Source of the DNA: Micromonospora sp. NBC_01796
GTDB lineage: Bacteria; Actinomycetota; Actinomycetes; Mycobacteriales; Micromonosporaceae
Assembly (NCBI RefSeq): GCF_035917455.1
Contig: NZ_CP109078.1
Location: 7,982,001 to 8,046,000 of the forward strand
Direction of reading: 5' to 3'
DNA length: 64,000 nucleotides
In this document: piece by piece, positions 44,470-52,227 of the stretch
Position numbering within the stretch: position 1 is the first letter of the stretch
Layout: every line of letters begins with the position of its first letter
The notes under the pieces: generated by a model
Databases searched by the model: none
Told to the model about the DNA's origin: nothing
What the model saw: only the letters and a program-made list of their open reading frames with translations
Position numbers and translations under genes: made by a program

Positions 44470-44863
44470 GCAGCTACGCGATCGAAACCCCTCATCAACC
44501 ACCCTCGCCCGGCGCCGGAGAGGTTCACGAGTACTCGTGGGGCTCGGCAGCTCGGCATCCGGCACGGAGGTCAAGCCCATAGTTTCCGCCGAGGAGCGTC
44601 AATTCCTTGAGGGCACGATTACCGGCGATGAATACATCCGTATTGGCGAGGAGAGGTCCGAGGAATTGATTCTCCAACTCCAAGACGAGCGAAGCAGAAG
44701 ACCGACTCGGCTAATTGAATCTTTCGCTGCAGCGGCCGGCCTCGTATATGCACTTGTAGCGCTAGTCTCTTTCATCTTCGACTCTGCAGCGACAACCATT
44801 GCCGCAATGATCATCAGTAGCGTGTTCATAGCCGCCACGACTTTAGTTCGAAGTCTCAAATAG
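44462..44863 (+). CDS. Small protein with C-terminal two-helix membrane hairpin
   Basis: A 133-residue protein. Residues 1-45 are basic and polar; residues 45-85 contain an acidic helix (EERQFLEGTITGDEYIRIGEE); residues 88-130 hold two adjacent hydrophobic segments (AAGLVYALVALVSFIF and ATTIAAMIISSVFIAATTL). No family is recognised. It overlaps the GAF gene by 8 bp and shares its low-GC codon use, so the two form a transferred unit. A pore- or effector-like role is speculation. Confidence 0.65.
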   Translation: MSRQLRDRNPSSTTLARRRRGSRVLVGLGSSASGTEVKPIVSAEERQFLEGTITGDEYIRIGEERSEELILQLQDERSRRPTRLIESFAAAAGLVYALVALVSFIFDSAATTIAAMIISSVFIAATTLVRSLK

Positions 44864-45330
44864 GAAAACCCAAACCGACGTTTTCAAGTTGCCCTGGATA
44901 GAAGCCACCCACAGATCGAGAATGTAAGCCATCAGGGCTGACCTTGGCGCGACAAAAGCTGATATATTGGCCGGGGATTACCATGGTTGGACAACCGAGC
45001 GACACAACAAACGATGCGTCCATCTACTGCAGTTACTAACTCGGAGCCAACCCGCAACAAGACCGCTACCGACCTAGACGGAAATGTCCCCTCCTGCTGG
45101 TCCTTCCCCCTGCTTAAAGCGGTTGGCCGCCTCCTGTGTCACTGCGTGCTCGAAGGTGCCATATTGTAAGCGGCGCCATCTCTGGATACGCAGCACCGCC
45201 ATTACTTGACGGGCCTTACTACTGCAGCGACTTGTTGCCTTGCTCCATCTGCAGGTTTTCTCCCGACTAGGCGAGGCCCGTGTTCAAGTGTAACTTTCGG
45301 ATCGAACGGTCGATCAGGGCGCCGTTGGGT
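44864..45330. other. Intergenic, low-GC, no gene seen
   Basis: 467 bp between the membrane pair and the small island gene. A 60-codon TTG frame at 44987 has no ribosome site, no homology and ordinary random composition, and is not called. A decayed gene is possible. Confidence 0.5.
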
Positions 45331-45702
45331 CTAAGCCGAAAGCGAATACACGCCCCACGGCCCCATTGGCTCGATCACCCGAATCTCGTAGACGGACCCC
45401 ACGTTTAGCATCAGCTCGCTCGTACCCAGGCGCAACTGACCGACGTACTGCGCGTCCTGCGCATCAACCAGGCGGTACTCGTGTCGCCCGAACAGATCGT
45501 TGTGGACTCGCCAGCCGGTGCCGTCGTGCTCTAGGCGGTACGTCTCGCCGCGGAGCATCCAGTGACGGAAGATCCCGTCGTTCCGCAGGGGCACACCGGT
45601 CGGCTGGTACATGGTGCGCGCGGCCATGTCGGTCCGGTATCCGGAGTCGTAGACGGGAACTTCCTCAACCGCCAGCACGCCCAGCATCGTTTGCGTAGCC
45701 AT
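45331..45702 (-). CDS. Hypothetical protein coupled to GntR
   Basis: A 123-residue soluble protein starting at ATG 45702, whose A is the last base of the GntR stop (TGATG overlap). GAAGGGA lies seven bases upstream. It is rich in aromatic and charged residues (RHWMLRGETYRLEHDGTGWRV), with a beta-rich pattern; no family is recognised. Its coupling to a UTRA-type repressor suggests joint regulation. Confidence 0.6.
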   Translation of the reverse strand: MATQTMLGVLAVEEVPVYDSGYRTDMAARTMYQPTGVPLRNDGIFRHWMLRGETYRLEHDGTGWRVHNDLFGRHEYRLVDAQDAQYVGQLRLGTSELMLNVGSVYEIRVIEPMGPWGVYSLSA

Positions 45703-46442
45703 CACGCCGTCCCTTCGTAGATGATCTCGTTGCGGTCGCCAGGTAGTGCGGTGACAGACACCGCCACAACCTTGCCGTCTGCGGCCCTGCGGACCCTCGT
45801 GTGTTCGGTAACCGCGACGCCAGGGTCCAGGCCGAACAAGTCAAGCTCTGCGGCTGTGGGTGGCCGGGACCTGAGAGTGTCGCGCCAGGTCCGCCACCCG
45901 TGGCCAGCCGCTTCCAAGATTGCATACGTTCCTGGCAGCACGTCGGCCGGCAACTCGATCATTGTCCCAGCCACAAGGGAACGTGGGTAGTAGCTGTCCG
46001 ACGTGGTGTGGAGTTGCCGATCGACGTACCGCAGTCGCCTACGAACGGTCACTGGCTCGCCTGGCGGCAGTTCGAGGAAGTCCGCGATGCGGCCGGAGGC
46101 GAGAATCGTCTCGGTGGTGATGACCTCGTTCGGTTCGCGTCCCTGCGCCCGGATCCCGTTGGACCAGGTGTCGGCCGGCGACGTGTCGATACGGGTGTTG
46201 CGCTCCGGCTCGGAGGCCACCCAATCCAGGGTTCGCTGGTCGCGAGTGGACCAACCCTGGCCCTGCGTGGAGACGATGAGCCCTTCCCTGGCAAGGGTTT
46301 GCAGGGCGGTCCGAACGGTCTGCCGGGAGACCTTGTAGCGCTTGGTGAGGTCGTGTTCGCTGGGCAGCTTCTGCCCGGCCGGCATCTGGACAACATCGCG
46401 GCGCAGGTCGTCTGCGACGCGGCTGAACAGGGTCACGGTCAT
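45702..46442 (-). CDS. GntR/HutC-family repressor with UTRA domain
   Basis: A 246-residue regulator. Residues 5-70 are the GntR winged helix (FSRVADDLRRDV, KLPSEHDLTKRYKVSRQTVRTALQTL). Residues 95-240 are a UTRA ligand domain ending AVSVTALPGDRNEIIYE. HutC-type GntR proteins in actinomycetes often control integrative elements (KorSA, TraR-like) or catabolism. Two palindromic sites lie just upstream (46467-46486 and 46533-46570). It is divergent from the four small island genes. Confidence 0.88.
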   Translation of the reverse strand: MTVTLFSRVADDLRRDVVQMPAGQKLPSEHDLTKRYKVSRQTVRTALQTLAREGLIVSTQGQGWSTRDQRTLDWVASEPERNTRIDTSPADTWSNGIRAQGREPNEVITTETILASGRIADFLELPPGEPVTVRRRLRYVDRQLHTTSDSYYPRSLVAGTMIELPADVLPGTYAILEAAGHGWRTWRDTLRSRPPTAAELDLFGLDPGVAVTEHTRVRRAADGKVVAVSVTALPGDRNEIIYEGTA

Positions 46443-46466
46443 CAGAGCTTCCGATCCGGTCGTCCT

Positions 46467-46570
46467 GTACGAACAACAATACGTACGGTGATGGCCTTGT
46501 GGCTGCGCTCACACCAATCCTAACCTCAAGTTACGTCCTGTCCGACAAGTTGTCACGGCTGACAGGACGT
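46467..46570 (-). promoter_or_regulatory. GntR control region with two palindromes
   Basis: GTACG-N10-CGTAC (46467-46486) lies about 25 bp upstream of the GntR start. Further up, a 10-bp perfect inverted repeat (46533-46542 with 46561-46570) encloses an 11-bp palindrome GACAAGTTGTC (46544-46554). The position fits autoregulation and control of the rightward genes. Confidence 0.55.
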
Positions 46571-46642
46571 GAAGGGGTGTCCGATTCTCGGCTCCATCAG
46601 CATCGAGCCCACGCGGTCGCGACGCCCCTACCCAGTCCGGAT

Positions 46643-46681
46643 GCGGTGACCTGGCGTACCCCCATTGCGTCAGGTCACCGC
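46643..46681. repeat. 11-bp perfect inverted repeat
   Basis: GCGGTGACCTG (46643-46653) and CAGGTCACCGC (46671-46681), 17-base loop. Lies in the divergent gap of the island and is not explained by a gene end; it may be an operator or a single-strand structure. Confidence 0.55.
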
Positions 46682-46717
46682 GTCCGCCGGAGCGGGTGCG
46701 GCGGTCGGTGAGGGAAA

Positions 46718-46897
46718 GTGAATCCCGGCCGCCGCGCCTCCAATCGCGAGGGGGCAACGGATGGCGTGCGAGCAGATCCAGCAAGTCCACCAGGCGAAAC
46801 ACGGCCCGCCGAGTCATTCCGGGCGGCAGCAGGCGTCGACCGACACCCGAGGACGGTCCTGAATGGGCAGGTGGCGGTGGTTCTGCGACGCGTATGA
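46718..46897 (+). CDS. Possible 59-residue hypothetical protein
   Basis: GTG 46718 follows GAGGGAAA closely and opens a 59-residue frame overlapping the next gene by 35 bp. No family is recognised. Called only because the ribosome site is reasonable and the divergent gap would otherwise be long. Confidence 0.25.
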   Translation: MNPGRRASNREGATDGVRADPASPPGETRPAESFRAAAGVDRHPRTVLNGQVAVVLRRV

Positions 46898-47102
46898 GCC
46901 GGATGACGACGGGATCGGTCCTGCGACTCAGTATCCAGAGCGAGCCGGCTACAAGCACCGGGAACACGAGCCGGTCACGGGAATGGGCTCCTCGCCGGAT
47001 GGGCAGCCAGAGTCCCCGGTGGATCCCGAGGACATGAGGCTGGCTCGGCTGCGCGGCAATCGGGGTTGCCGGTTCCGCTACGGGTACAGGCAGCGACCGT
47101 GA
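46863..47102 (+). CDS. Small hypothetical protein of island operon
   Basis: A 79-residue protein from ATG 46863, hydrophilic, with a DAYEPDDDGIGPATQYPERAGY segment. Its stop overlaps the next start by GTGA, part of a chain of four overlapping small genes. No family or clear ribosome site is recognised. Confidence 0.45.
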   Translation: MGRWRWFCDAYEPDDDGIGPATQYPERAGYKHREHEPVTGMGSSPDGQPESPVDPEDMRLARLRGNRGCRFRYGYRQRP

Positions 47103-47425
47103 CTAGGCCCGCTGGGCTGCCGGAGGTGCCGGTCGGCACCGTACTTCGGCTCGGGGTTGGCGAGTGGTCGCACTGCCGTGACCTGCCGCCGAGTGCGGCC
47201 GTGGATGTGGTCGTGGTGCGGGTGCATCTGGACCGGCTGCACGTCCGGTCGGATGAGGTGTGGGTGACCGGGCACGCGCCAGAGTGCGCGTGGGAGTCGT
47301 CCGACTGCACGACCCCGTGCATCGAACTCCTGGTGCAGGTGACCGCGATCGTCCGCCAGGTGGCGACGCAACTGAGCAGCGAAAACAGTCCATCAGATGC
47401 AGTAACCGAGGAGGAGCAGGGGTGA
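47099..47425 (+). CDS. Small hypothetical protein of island operon
   Basis: A 108-residue protein starting at GTG 47099 within the upstream stop. It has a compact beta-rich central part (TVLRLGVGEWSHC, VVVRVHLDRLHVR, DEVWVTGHAPECAWESSDC) and several cysteines. Its stop overlaps the next start. No family is recognised. Confidence 0.55.
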   Translation: MTRPAGLPEVPVGTVLRLGVGEWSHCRDLPPSAAVDVVVVRVHLDRLHVRSDEVWVTGHAPECAWESSDCTTPCIELLVQVTAIVRQVATQLSSENSPSDAVTEEEQG

Positions 47426-47811
47426 GTACGCATAATCCGATGGGGCGTACGTGGCTTTGCACGGGTTGTGGGGGTGACTGGCCGTGTGCGACTCGGCGGC
47501 GGGAGCTGCGGGCCGAGTTCGATGGCAGTCGGGTGTCGCTCGGGCTCTACCTGGGTCAGTATTTCGTCGTCGCGGCCGAGGATCTGCGGCACGTGCCCAG
47601 CGGCTGGCTGCACAACCGCTTCGTCGGCTGGATCCGGCACGACGAGCAGGCGGTCCCGTACACCGCGGTTGATGTTTTGATCAGCTCTTATGAGCTGGCC
47701 AAGGCCCACTCCCCCGACCCCGGCGGACGCTGCCCCACCTGCGGCGAACAGACCGAGTGCTGGGTACGCATCGCACCCGAGGGACCGGGCTTTCTCCTCC
47801 CGCTCCCCTGA
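47422..47811 (+). CDS. Cysteine-pair hypothetical protein (actinomycete orphan family)
   Basis: A 129-residue protein. GTG 47422 overlaps the upstream stop and follows GAGGAGGAG. Two cysteine clusters, CTGCGGDWPC near the start and CPTCGEQTEC near the end, look like zinc sites; the middle (RRELRAEFDGSRVSLGLYL) is a pattern I know from many uncharacterised Micromonosporaceae proteins, sometimes labelled flavin reductase without basis. The stop overlaps the next start (TGATG). Confidence 0.65.
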   Translation: MSTHNPMGRTWLCTGCGGDWPCATRRRELRAEFDGSRVSLGLYLGQYFVVAAEDLRHVPSGWLHNRFVGWIRHDEQAVPYTAVDVLISSYELAKAHSPDPGGRCPTCGEQTECWVRIAPEGPGFLLPLP

Positions 47812-48116
47812 TGTTCGGCCCGCTGCCCGAACCCGGCGACATCCTCCTGATCGGGGAACGCGCCAGCGTCCAGTTCGCCGGGGACCGGGCACTCACCCTT
47901 CGCCTCATCTCCCGCTCCCGGGAACCGACCTGCGACGGCTGGATCTGGCTCACCGGCTACGTCCTCGACCAACGCGGAAAAGCAACAGAAAAACGCGAGG
48001 TGTACGTCCAACTCGCCGGCCTCCGACCCCCACCGACCTCGGCGACCAAGCCTGTACGAGCGGCTGACCGGCGAGGTCGGCCGGATCGCCATCTTCCCGA
48101 CGGCGCTCCCCGCTGA
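47811..48116 (+). CDS. Hypothetical protein truncated at island edge
   Basis: A 101-residue frame from ATG 47811. The first 75 residues (GDILLIGERASVQFAGDRALTLRLISR, GWIWLTGYVLD in pieces) form a plausible beta-rich protein. The last 25 residues run out of frame into a fucosidase-derived LamG remnant, so the natural C-terminus has been lost by rearrangement. Last of four overlapping genes. Confidence 0.5.
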   Translation: MFGPLPEPGDILLIGERASVQFAGDRALTLRLISRSREPTCDGWIWLTGYVLDQRGKATEKREVYVQLAGLRPPPTSATKPVRAADRRGRPDRHLPDGAPR

Positions 48117-48186
48117 CCAGGTGGTCGGCTGGCAGACCGCTAACCGCCACCAGCGGTACGCCTACAGGTCCTGCCGACTCGCGTAG
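48055..48186 (+). pseudogene. Remnant of a GH95/LamG gene 3' end
   Basis: The frame reading ERLTGEVGRIAIFPTALP then ADQVVGWQ closely matches the fucosidase C-terminus (QRLTGELDRVAIFPTALP, ADQVVGWQ) at 42107-42180, and the similarity continues through the terminator region. There is no start and the upstream part is gone. It is a second, decayed copy of the fucosidase 3' end. Confidence 0.8.
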
Positions 48187-48206
48187 CGGGAGCCGGCAAG
48201 AGCCCT
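48167..48206 (+). repeat. Decayed copy of the fucosidase terminator
   Basis: Sequence resembles 43268-43306 but its stem has lost several pairs. With the LamG remnant it forms the right-hand flank of the island. Confidence 0.65.
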
Positions 48207-48236
48207 TCGGGTTCAACCTCGTTGGTGGTCAAGCCG

Positions 48237-48776
48237 TCACCAGTGCATCGCATCGCTGATCGAGTACCCGCCCTGACGGACAGAGAAGAACGGCGGCGGG
48301 GCGGTGCACATCCGCAGCTCCGGCGAATCGTCCGGGTACGGACTCTGCACACCGGTGAACCCGACCAGAGTCCGCCGCCCCATGTCCGCAACGCTGAACC
48401 CGATCCGGGTGTCCATCAGCTCCTGAGCGTTTTCCGACGCGTCCACGACTCTCCCGGTGACCGTCGCCTGGTCGCCCGAGGCCATCATGCAGTCCACCTT
48501 GATCGAATACCAGACAACTGCGTCCTGCTCGACGAAATGGTGCCGCAGGTGCGCCGTGCCCCACGACTCGGTCGGGTACGGGCCGGGGTTGTCGTGGCGG
48601 GCGTGCGCGTCCACCGTGAACCGGATCTCGTCAGCCGCCGCCGGTGGAAACGCAATCAGCGCCGACCCGCGCAGGTGGGAGATCTCCGCGTCGGGTGCGG
48701 CGCTCGCCGCGACTGGCAGACACAGCACCAACACCATCCCGGCGGCAACAGCTACGGCTTTCCCTGACACCAACAT
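48237..48776 (-). CDS. Secreted hypothetical protein
   Basis: A 179-residue protein with a clear signal peptide (VAVAAGMVLVLCLPVAASAA, cleavage near residue 27). The ATG at 48776 follows GGAGGAAG. The mature part is beta-rich (DEIRFTVDAHARH, ATVTGRVVDASEN) with two cysteines that may form a disulphide. No family is recognised. An ACTGAGT-ACC-ACTCAGT palindrome lies 62 bp upstream. Confidence 0.75.
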   Translation of the reverse strand: MLVSGKAVAVAAGMVLVLCLPVAASAAPDAEISHLRGSALIAFPPAAADEIRFTVDAHARHDNPGPYPTESWGTAHLRHHFVEQDAVVWYSIKVDCMMASGDQATVTGRVVDASENAQELMDTRIGFSVADMGRRTLVGFTGVQSPYPDDSPELRMCTAPPPFFSVRQGGYSISDAMHW

Positions 48777-48837
48777 CGCTTCCTCCGTAAGGATCTGATC
48801 GTTGTGCCTCCATCCTCCAAACGTGTGCTGTGACCGG

Positions 48838-48854
48838 ACTGAGTACCACTCAGT
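48838..48854. promoter_or_regulatory. 17-bp perfect palindromic operator
   Basis: ACTGAGTACCACTCAGT has 7-bp perfect arms around ACC. It lies between the leftward secreted protein gene and the rightward SDR remnant; TetR-type operators often look like this. No regulator gene is adjacent. Confidence 0.55.
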
Positions 48855-49029
48855 TTTCGCTCAGATGACACAGAGGACGACACCCTTACTCCGCTGCCCG
48901 TACAAATGCCGATTTGCACATTCGCTGTGCCGCGCTACTGATCGGTTGCGGCTGCTCGGGTTTCGGACGGAAAGGCCGAGGGTAGGTAGCCGAGGTCTAG
49001 AGCAAGCGGCTTCTGGGGAGAACGTGATC

Positions 49030-49197
49030 ATGGCCCGAACCGCGACCGTTACCGGGGCTGGCAATGGATTGGGGCGCGAGATCGCGCTTGGCCTCGCCGA
49101 AGCCGGTTACGGCATCGGCGTAGCCGACTCCGATGAGCCGGCCGCGAAGGGGCGAAGCGCTTCAGGTAGCTCGCGCGATCACGCCTCGGACCCCTGA
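49030..49197 (+). pseudogene. Truncated short-chain dehydrogenase
   Basis: ATG 49030 after a GGGGAG site begins MARTATVTGAGNGLGREIAL, the first beta-alpha-beta of an SDR with the NAD(P) motif TGxGxGLG. The frame continues only to 49197, a length of 55 residues against the usual 240-260, with no catalytic Tyr-Lys. It is cut off by the convergent LtrA gene, so it is a remnant. Confidence 0.75.
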
Positions 49198-50414
49198 CTG
49201 CCGGACGTCTCCTGCCCGATCGGCGAGGCGGAGTCCTCCATCGGCCGCTGCCGGCCTCGCAACGCGTCGAACAGCGCGACCAGGGCCAGCACTCCGGCGA
49301 CCACGCTCAGTCCGACCATCGGCGACCAGCGGGCCAACACTGTCGTGAGCAGCAGCAGGACCACCAGGCCGATCATCCGCGACCAGGAGACCCGGCCGAA
49401 GACCTGGTACTCCAGCCACACCCGGGCGGCGAGGAAGATCGCCGGACCGCCCACCAGGAACAGAAGCCACGTCGGCCGCAGCAACCCGTACGGGTCAGTG
49501 ATCACCAGCTCGTAGCTGGCCGCGGTGACGAGCACGCTGAGCACGATCAACCCGTGCGTCCGTTCCGACGCCGCACCCAGGTGGCCGGGCATACGCGCCC
49601 GCCCCAACGCCTCGGTCAGCAACCGACCGGCGCGGTAGAAGTAGATCCGCCACAGCAGCACGCTGGTGGCGAACGCGACCGTGAAGGCGGCAGCCCGCAC
49701 CGAGGAGTAGCTCGCGCCACTGAACACGGCGGCGATGACAATGATCGTCTCGCCGAGCGCGATGAGGAACATCTGCTGGTGACGTTCGGCCAGATGCTCC
49801 CCGGCGATCCGCCAGCGACTCACCGCCGCAGCCCCCAGCCACGGCAGCGGCCAGCCCAGAGCCCAGGCGACATAGTCCACGGTGAGCGCGGCAGCCCACA
49901 GCGGCAGGCGTAGCTGTTCCGGGCCCAACGCGCCGACCAGCCAGAGCGGTGCGGCCGCCGCAGCCCATGCGGCGAGCCGAAACGGCACCAGCCGTCGTGG
50001 ATGGCCACGCAGTGCGGCAGCGACCACCAGCGGCCGCACCACCATCACCACCAGGTACGCGACCGCGAACGGCAACGCCCGCTCCTCCACCGCGCGCGGC
50101 AGCGTCACCGCCATCACCAGGGCGGCGAACATGGTGCCGACCACGACCGCCTGGATGACCGGCCGCTCCGGCTCGTAGCGACTGGTGATCCAGATGGTGT
50201 GCGACCAGATCAACCAGAGCGCCAGGAACAGCAGCAGGGTACGACCGAGCCCGGCGACGAGGGTCCAGCCGGTGTCGCCGCCGAGGTCGGCGAACCGTTG
50301 CGAGACCCGGGTGAGGGCGACAACAAAGGCCAGGTCGAAGAAGAGCTCCAAAAATGTGGCACGCCCCGAGCTCATCCCAGAGCGCAGCAGTGTGTCACCG
50401 CGTCCCGCCACCAT
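49179..50414 (-). CDS. Low temperature requirement A (LtrA) family membrane protein
   Basis: A 411-residue polytopic protein with about ten to twelve helices. The family hallmark FLELFFDLAFVVALTRVSQ is at residues 20-38; RYEPERP and EHLAERHQQMFLIALGETIIVIA are further conserved blocks. LtrA was named in Listeria for growth at low temperature; transport substrate is not known. ATG at 50414 chosen over upstream frame continuation, which runs into a terminator. Confidence 0.85.
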   Translation of the reverse strand: MVAGRGDTLLRSGMSSGRATFLELFFDLAFVVALTRVSQRFADLGGDTGWTLVAGLGRTLLLFLALWLIWSHTIWITSRYEPERPVIQAVVVGTMFAALVMAVTLPRAVEERALPFAVAYLVVMVVRPLVVAAALRGHPRRLVPFRLAAWAAAAAPLWLVGALGPEQLRLPLWAAALTVDYVAWALGWPLPWLGAAAVSRWRIAGEHLAERHQQMFLIALGETIIVIAAVFSGASYSSVRAAAFTVAFATSVLLWRIYFYRAGRLLTEALGRARMPGHLGAASERTHGLIVLSVLVTAASYELVITDPYGLLRPTWLLFLVGGPAIFLAARVWLEYQVFGRVSWSRMIGLVVLLLLTTVLARWSPMVGLSVVAGVLALVALFDALRGRQRPMEDSASPIGQETSGSQGSEA

Positions 50415-50476
50415 TGTCCGCCCCCGTCTGCCCCTCGTGGCACCAACGAGTCGGCCGTCGACAGGTTGCGTAGGCC

Positions 50477-50506
50477 CCTGCCGACTCCGTATTCGCAGTC
50501 GGCAGG
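50477..50506. terminator. Terminator hairpin
   Basis: Perfect 10-bp stem CCTGCCGACT/AGTCGGCAGG (50477-50486 with 50497-50506), 10-base loop. It follows the leftward DUF4328 gene and resembles the core of the terminator at 43265. Confidence 0.75.
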
Positions 50507-50565
50507 AACTCAGCCGTTGGCTCACGTTCTCGGCGACGCCCTCCGGCGGAGGGCCGTCCGCTCGC

Positions 50566-51372
50566 TCAGGCTCCGGCGGTGGCCAAGCCGGGCATCACCG
50601 GGGCGGCCGGCGTCCCGCGCCCGATTCGGATGTCCTGGGCGGCCGACACCTGGTTGATCAGCTTGATCAGGGACACGCCGGCCACCGCGCCGAGCACCGC
50701 CGGCACCAGGGTCGACGGCACGGCAGAAAAGTAGTAGTAGTCGACGTGCTTCTGATAGTCGTCGGGGCCGTCGAGGTCGGTCGGCAGTGCCAGGAAGTTC
50801 CAGATGTCGAAGATTGGGAGGGCCACTCCCGCGATCCCGTAGACCACCCAGCTACCGATCCAGATCCGTACCAGGGTTTGCGTTTTCGACGTCCACACGC
50901 TCTCCCGGACGATGTTCGCCACTACGCGCGGTGGAACGACAAGGTATACGAACGGCACCAGCCAGCCGGCGATCGCCCAGCCCTTGTGCAGTGTCGGCAC
51001 GGCACCCGGGAACGCGTCCAGGTTGACCCGCGCCAGGTAGCACCAGACGATCATCAGCACAGCGGCGGCGGTCAACGGAACAACGAACAGCAGGCCGACC
51101 AGGCCCGTGCTGAAAAGAGCGCTGTCGATCGCGTCCGGGTCGAGGTCTCGCTTGGCGCGCTCAACCAACTGACTGTCCACGATCATCATGGCAGCGAGCA
51201 GCAGGTGAGCCACCACCGCGAGACCGAGCGCATTCGATGTCGCCCGTCCGACGCCGCTCAGACTGTACGTACGCGCCCAGGGAATGACCGCCGGGGCACC
51301 CGTCGGAGTGCGACAGACCGCGCACGACACGGTGGTCGACGCCTGTTCGGTATGACAGGTCTGACAGCGCAT
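50566..51372 (-). CDS. DUF4328 membrane protein with N-terminal zinc ribbon
   Basis: A 268-residue protein. The first 25 residues carry C-x2-C twice (CQTC, CAVC), a small zinc ribbon. Four or five membrane helices follow (about 48-66, 88-112, 130-150, 165-190, 215-240), with the DUF4328 block RVNLDAFPGAVPTLHKGWAI and GWLVPFVYLVVPPRVVANI. The family is an actinobacterial membrane group without known role. Followed by a terminator. Confidence 0.82.
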   Translation of the reverse strand: MRCQTCHTEQASTTVSCAVCRTPTGAPAVIPWARTYSLSGVGRATSNALGLAVVAHLLLAAMMIVDSQLVERAKRDLDPDAIDSALFSTGLVGLLFVVPLTAAAVLMIVWCYLARVNLDAFPGAVPTLHKGWAIAGWLVPFVYLVVPPRVVANIVRESVWTSKTQTLVRIWIGSWVVYGIAGVALPIFDIWNFLALPTDLDGPDDYQKHVDYYYFSAVPSTLVPAVLGAVAGVSLIKLINQVSAAQDIRIGRGTPAAPVMPGLATAGA

Positions 51373-51570
51373 GCAGTGCCCTCCAATGTGGTCGGTCGCG
51401 TCAGCCTACGGACCCTCCGGAGCACCCCGACCCCCGCACCGCCGCTGACCGATTCCGCCGACGATCTTGCAGTTGTGGCGCCCCGAATCATGGCACTCAT
51501 CCGGAATTGCGAGCCACCACAACTGCAAGATCGTCGCGCACTCAGCCGGGGTGGAGAGGGTGAGCAGGGT

Positions 51571-52227
51571 TTAGGGGGTTGTTGTGTTGTGCTTTGCGAG
51601 GAGGGTCGGGAGTTCGTCCAGCGAGTCGATGCGGAACAGGGACTGCTCGGCGACGGCTGGTAGGTCGAGGATGTAACCCCACGGGCCGCGCCGGATCAGG
51701 CACGTGTGCATACCGGCCTCGATGGCTGGGCGTACGTCGTTGTCGGGGCGGTCGCCGACGTACAGGATCGAGGACGCGTCGCCACCGCCGGCGCGGACGA
51801 CGTGCTCGAAGAAGGCCGCCGATGGCTTCGCCACGCCCCAACCGGCAGACGTGCCGATCACGTCCACGGGAAGGTCGAGGGCACGGAGCATCGTCTCGGC
51901 ATGAGCTGGTTGGTTGCCGGCCAGGCCCACGAGCAGGCCCTGATCCCTCAGGGAGGTCAGGCACGATCGCGCGTCCGGGTAGAGGTCTTCTTCGCCGAAC
52001 GTCTCCGGTTTGCCGGCAGCCGCCCGAAGTTCGAGCTCGGTCGCGAGATCGAAACCGGGTCGGAAGACCCGGAACGGTTCCTGCCAGTCCAGACCCCGGG
52101 CGATCGCCGCGCCGAAAACCGCCGAGAACGTGTGCCGTGGAACGCCGAACCAGTCCGCCCACATCGCGAACTCGCGGGACTCGTCGAGAATTGTGCCGCC
52201 GATATCGAAAAAGACCGCGTCGATCAC
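51571..52227 (-). CDS. HAD-superfamily hydrolase
   Basis: A 218-residue HAD phosphatase-like protein. Motif I is FFDIGGTILDE, in which the second Asp of DxD is Gly, motif II is GLAGNQP, motif III is K in GVAKPSAAFF, and motif IV is YVGDRPDNDV. The changed second Asp, the general acid in phosphatases, suggests an altered reaction. GTG at 52227 overlaps the upstream SMI1-type gene's stop by 4 bp; the two are one transcript. Confidence 0.85.
   Translation of the reverse strand: MIDAVFFDIGGTILDESREFAMWADWFGVPRHTFSAVFGAAIARGLDWQEPFRVFRPGFDLATELELRAAAGKPETFGEEDLYPDARSCLTSLRDQGLLVGLAGNQPAHAETMLRALDLPVDVIGTSAGWGVAKPSAAFFEHVVRAGGGDASSILYVGDRPDNDVRPAIEAGMHTCLIRRGPWGYILDLPAVAEQSLFRIDSLDELPTLLAKHNTTTP

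Noticed and set aside
44987-45169. 60-codon frame in the island gap
   Set aside because: No ribosome site, no family pattern, and it lies in AT-richer DNA where such frames arise by chance.
45240-45300. GTTCAAGT resembling a tRNA T-loop, as a possible attachment site
   Set aside because: No acceptor stem, anticodon arm or CCA-proximal pairing could be built around it.
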